Assembly: GCA_020633825.1 (NCBI GenBank)
Contig: JACKCV010000001.1
Span: 1,097,356-1,161,355, forward strand
Direction: 5' to 3'
DNA length: 64,000 nt
DNA from: Fibrobacteria bacterium
GTDB taxonomy: Bacteria > Fibrobacterota > Fibrobacteria > UBA5070
How positions within the stretch are numbered: the first letter of the stretch is position 1; each line of letters opens with the position of its first letter. The notes under the pieces were generated by a model. That model was not told the origin of the DNA. It ran no database searches and saw nothing but the letters and a program-made list of their open reading frames with translations. Shown one piece after another: positions 61,401 to 64,000 of the stretch. Position numbers and translations under genes: made by a program.

Positions 61401-61969
61401 GCCAGGCCGATCAGGAAGCTCACCCCCGCGGCCACCAGGATGCTCGAGGTCGCGTAGCGGAGAATGGGGGATGCCGAGGATCTCGCACAGGCGCGTTGCA
61501 CCAGCCCGCCGAGGAGGATCAAGGTTGCCGAGCTCGTCGCGAGCCAGGCCAGGTACTCCGAAGTACCTGCCGTGGCGGGCATTTCGGCCCCATGGACCAT
61601 TCCATGCACCATCCCCGCGACCAGGATGAAGACCCACGAGTGGCGGGATTCGGCCGACCAGGAGATCAGTGCACCGAGAGCGATCACGGAAAAGGCGACG
61701 AGGTATTCGATGGATGGGGTGGATACTCCCGCCAGCCCCAGGAAGAATCCGCCGAGCATCCCACCGAGGAAGCAGGAGGGAAGCAGGGGCTTGGATCGAA
61801 GCGAGTCCGTTTGGGCCGCCAGCCATCCCACGGCGAGCAGGGCCAACAGGTGATCGAGGCCGGTAAGAGGATGGAGTATCGCCTGCTGGGCGGTGTGGGG
61901 GGCGTTGGTCTGGTGCGCGAAGCAGGCTAGAGGAGCCAGGAAGAGAAGCGCAAGGCTGGAACGGGCCAT
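61397..61969 (-). CDS. hupE: HupE/UreJ-type nickel (cobalt) permease
   Basis: A 190-residue inner-membrane protein with a cleavable-looking N-terminal signal (MARSSLALLFLAPLACFAHQ) and six further membrane segments. The family motif HPLTGLDHLLALLAVG and the His-rich HGMVHGAEMP, both expected to hold the metal, are present. It would feed nickel to the hydrogenase. It is the first gene of the operon; AGGA lies about 8 nt before the start. Confidence 0.93.
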   Translation of the reverse strand: MARSSLALLFLAPLACFAHQTNAPHTAQQAILHPLTGLDHLLALLAVGWLAAQTDSLRSKPLLPSCFLGGMLGGFFLGLAGVSTPSIEYLVAFSVIALGALISWSAESRHSWVFILVAGMVHGMVHGAEMPATAGTSEYLAWLATSSATLILLGGLVQRACARSSASPILRYATSSILVAAGVSFLIGLA

Positions 61970-62382
61970 CGGGCGATCCTGTTCGGTGCGGAGTCAACGG
62001 GAATTGGGCGGACTCCTTCCATGCTACCAGTCCGCAGAAATGGAGGGCAAGCTCTTTTTTTGAGGAAAGCGGAGGACGTGGGGGATGTCGTGTTGCCCTC
62101 TGGGGCACCTCGTCGTAGCTAGGCTGTCGAACTCGGGCGATCCCCCGGTGGCGGTAGGGGCGAAGAAGCCCTCCGGCCCCGGATCGAAGGGGATCTCCCC
62201 TTGAGCCATTCGAAATGGCAACTGCTGGGATATCTCCCCCGGGCGCTCCGATCAGCCTCCAGGAGGTGTGCGTGTCGAGCCCTCCCGCCGTGGCTCAAGG
62301 ACCTCCCAAGGGGGGGGGGCCGCGGATGGTCGGGGAGGAAATACTTTCCCTGAATCCCCGCTTGTTGAAAGGTTCCCCTCGC
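61970..62382. other. Divergent intergenic region upstream of the hydrogenase operon
   Basis: 413 bp between hupE and the small secreted protein. It has the operon promoter candidate, a run of seven T at 62054-62060 and no credible gene. Confidence 0.7.
62021..62050 (-). promoter_or_regulatory. Candidate sigma-70 promoter of the hydrogenase operon
   Basis: On the minus strand TTGCCC (62050-62045), 18 bp, TAGCAT (62026-62021), about 50 bp before the hupE start. Both boxes match consensus at four of six positions. No NikR or Fnr-type site is evident by eye. Confidence 0.4.
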
Positions 62383-62859
62383 ATGCACTCCTACCCTCTC
62401 CTGGCCCTGGCAGCCGCGGCGTCTCTTGTCTTGTCCGGCAATGGTGCCCAGAGGCCCAACGCGGCCTCTCCGTCCGACTCGACGGCGAAGTCCGCGGCAT
62501 CAAAGCCTTCCCCGTCCGAGATCGCTCGCCGGCAAAACGCGGAGCAGATCGAGGAAATCCTCCAAGTGGCGCGGCAATGGGAGACACTGCAAATGGCCCA
62601 CTTCCAGGAGCTGGACAGAACCGCCACTTCGTGGCAGGAAGCCGGGTTCGAGCCTCCGGCATCGAAGGGGCTGTTTTCGTACCACGACGAATCCGACGCG
62701 CTGGTGATCCGGATGGATAAGTCCGTTGGACAATGTCCGGCTGGTGCGAAATGGTCGGTGCGGATCGTGGGGACGAAGGGTTGGGATGTCGAGTTTTCTC
62801 GCTCGGTCTCCAACAAGAAGTGCGAGGCGATCCTGCCGCAATTCCGGGCTGGCAAGTAG
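62383..62859 (+). CDS. Small secreted protein of unknown function
   Basis: A 158-residue protein with a signal peptide (MHSYPLLALAAAASLVLSGNGA), a Ser/Ala/Pro-rich linker (about 25-48), a helix (about 50-82) and a beta-rich C-terminal part that has two Cys (GQCPAG and KKCEAI) able to form a disulphide. The C-terminal beta pattern is loosely pilin-like, but there is no prepilin cleavage site. The start at 62383 opens the signal peptide; longer frames lack one. I do not recognise a family. Confidence 0.6.
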   Translation: MHSYPLLALAAAASLVLSGNGAQRPNAASPSDSTAKSAASKPSPSEIARRQNAEQIEEILQVARQWETLQMAHFQELDRTATSWQEAGFEPPASKGLFSYHDESDALVIRMDKSVGQCPAGAKWSVRIVGTKGWDVEFSRSVSNKKCEAILPQFRAGK

Positions 62860-63367
62860 AATCCACTCCAGGTGGTGTTGCGAGGGGGCAGAAGTCCCCG
62901 CCCTGCCTCCGCGAAATTTCGAGGACTCCTGGAGGAGTCGTTCATACCCGCGACAGAATCTGTCTAGTGGTGCGGAAGCGAGGAAATATCTTGCTTCCAG
63001 GGTGACGAGAGGAGCGATGGACCCTGGGATGAGCCCTGGGTATCATTCTCTACTCCCCCATCAAGTCAGATGCCTCGGTGCAAGTATGCTACAGGAGCCT
63101 TGTAGCGCCGACTGAGCAAAACTGACGCAGGCTCGGAACAACAAGATGGCTCCATGCACAAGCCAATCAAACCGGATGGTAATACCGAAAACGCCTCAAT
63201 GCCCACCGAATCCATCGGTCAAGATGATGCGATGCTCCGGGGGCCCAAAGCCCCTTCGTTGGATCACTTATGATGCAACGCGCATCTTCGTAAAGGCCGC
63301 GCTTCTCAAGAATCTGAATCGCCCCGGGAATTGAGTCGACTCCTACACTTGAGAAAGAGGAGTCATC
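62860..63367. other. Gene-poor stretch before the IS3 element
   Basis: 508 bp with no credible gene. It appears less GC-rich than the rest of the window and its open frames are short, suggesting acquired or decayed DNA. GACTCCT-GG-AGGAGTC at 62924-62939 is a hairpin that could end the small-protein transcript. Confidence 0.6.
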
Positions 63368-63685
63368 ATGGGAGTGAGCAAGTTCTCGTCTGAGGTTCGT
63401 GAGCGTTCGGTCCAGCTGGTCCTAGAGCAGGAAGCCCAGCACAAATCCCAATGGCAGGCGGTGACGTCTGTTGCCCAGAAGCTGGGCTGCCATGCGGCCA
63501 CGGTGTTGAGTTGGGTCCGCCAATACGAGCGGGATGGAGGTCGGCGGGAAGGGCCGACCAGCTCGGAGAAGGAGCGGATCAAGGCTCTGGAGCGGGAGGT
63601 CAAGGAACTTCGCCGGACCAACGAGATCCTCCGCCTGGCCAGTGCGTTTTTCGCGAAGGCGGAGTTCGACCGCCAGCAGAAGTGA
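63368..63685 (+). CDS. IS3-family transposase OrfA (DNA-binding part)
   Basis: A 105-residue protein: an HTH of the HTH_Tnp_1 type (about residues 5-55: FSSEVRERSVQLVLEQE ... CHAATVLSWVRQYERD) and a C-terminal leucine-zipper-like helix (about 65-100: SEKERIKALEREVKELRRTNEILRLASAFFAKAEFD). These two features define OrfA of IS3 elements and provide DNA binding and dimerisation. GAGGAG lies just upstream. Its TGA overlaps a GTG of orfB. Confidence 0.93.
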   Translation: MGVSKFSSEVRERSVQLVLEQEAQHKSQWQAVTSVAQKLGCHAATVLSWVRQYERDGGRREGPTSSEKERIKALEREVKELRRTNEILRLASAFFAKAEFDRQQK

Positions 63686-64000
63686 GCGCCTTCATCGACG
63701 CTCATCGGGCGGACTTCGGGGTCGAACCGATCTGCAAGATCCTGCAGGTTGCCTCCTCCGCCTACCGACTGCGTAGACGACGGACCCTCCGTCCGGATCT
63801 TCGATCGGATCGCGCCAAATCCGACGAGCAGTCGCTGATCCAGATTCGACGGGTTTGGGACGAAAGCGGCCAGCTTTACGGAGTCCGCAAGGTGTGGGAG
63901 CAATTGAAGCGGGACCTGGTCGAAATCCCTCGCTGCAGGATAGCGCGCCTGATGCGAAAGCACGGTTTGGTGGGTGTGCGACGCGACAAGGGGATCCAGA
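63682..64000 (+). CDS. IS3-family transposase OrfB, N-terminal part (3' end outside window)
   Basis: The frame opens with GTG at 63682, overlapping the orfA stop (GTGA), and reads SAFIDAHRADFGVEPICKILQVASSAY, the standard N-terminus of IS3 OrfB. It continues with IRRVWDESGQLYGVRKVWEQLKRD and CRIARLMRKHGLVGV (the HTH_21 region). The window ends before the DDE catalytic core. IS3 elements usually make an OrfAB fusion by a -1 frameshift; here a GTGA restart is also possible. Confidence 0.93.
   Translation, partial: MSAFIDAHRADFGVEPICKILQVASSAYRLRRRRTLRPDLRSDRAKSDEQSLIQIRRVWDESGQLYGVRKVWEQLKRDLVEIPRCRIARLMRKHGLVGVRRDKGIQ

Larger units (their letters stand above)
63332..64000 (+). mobile_element. 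IS3-family insertion sequence, left part (cut by window edge)
   Basis: Two overlapping transposase frames in the usual orfA-orfB order. The left end is placed at TGAGTCGACTCC, 36 bp before orfA, because IS3 ends start with TG; the matching right inverted repeat lies outside the window, so the exact end is not proven. Confidence 0.85.

Noticed and set aside
62383..62859. Type IV pilin
   Set aside because: The C-terminal part is loosely pilin-like, but the N-terminus is an ordinary signal peptide without the Gly-Phe(Thr)xxxE cleavage site.

Overview
The window is a high-GC bacterial chromosome segment with about 50 genes. The best guess for its owner is a Fibrobacterota (Fibrobacteres) bacterium. 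The main reason is three separate genes of the TIGR02147/DUF4423 family, a paralogous family first named from Fibrobacter succinogenes, together with many lipoproteins, an outer-membrane barrel and a secreted set of plant-cell-wall enzymes. This assignment is inference; no rRNA or other marker gene lies in the window.

Layout. 0-16 kb: the C-terminal end of a TPR-like protein, an M48 lipoprotein peptidase, a PAS-GGDEF-EAL protein, the alpha-2-macroglobulin/PBP1C pair (periplasmic defence and murein synthesis) and a membrane-anchored spermidine-synthase-like protein. 15-18 kb: the first TIGR02147 plus lipoprotein module. 18-22 kb: an outer-membrane protein, a small zinc-ribbon protein, purQ, a GlcG-like protein and a VOC protein. 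22-24.4 kb: the second TIGR02147 plus lipoprotein module. 24.4-36.1 kb: a CotH-kinase lipoprotein and a carbohydrate cluster (beta-helix protein, GH27 alpha-galactosidase with NPCBM, CE6-type esterase, GH43, GH30 with CBM6). 36.7-38.5 kb: the third TIGR02147 plus lipoprotein module. 38.7-49.8 kb: ilvC, an Ala/Lys/Pro-rich protein fused to a CBM48-like domain, a 1-kb tandem-repeat block, a membrane-bound AraC-type regulator, a DUF2809-like membrane protein, GreA-like and nuclease genes, a PL1 pectate lyase, a SecD-P1-like protein, a CE2-type esterase and a soluble chemotaxis-type signalling protein. 50-62 kb: one tight 13-gene operon on the minus strand encoding a group-3c-type [NiFe] hydrogenase (MvhADG) with HdrA, its protease, a HupE permease, a TusA-like protein and all six Hyp maturation proteins. 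62-64 kb: a small secreted protein, a gene-poor stretch and the start of an IS3 element cut by the window edge.

How the parts fit. The cluster at 26-36 kb plus PL1 and CE2 would attack xylan, arabinan, pectin and galactosides outside the cell. Six of these enzymes end in a similar roughly 70-residue C-terminal domain that resembles a type IX sorting domain. The hydrogenase operon would couple H2 turnover to ferredoxin/HdrA redox chemistry in the cytoplasm, as expected in a fermentative anaerobe.

The most interesting observation is the TIGR02147 module. All three copies are a cytoplasmic HTH-like protein followed by a lipoprotein through an identical ATGA stop/start overlap, and all three have a -10-like hexamer exactly 6 nt before the ATG, which predicts leaderless mRNAs. 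Two of the three lipoproteins are paralogs with a DUF2341-like domain and a carbohydrate-binding-like domain, and these two modules bracket the polysaccharide cluster.
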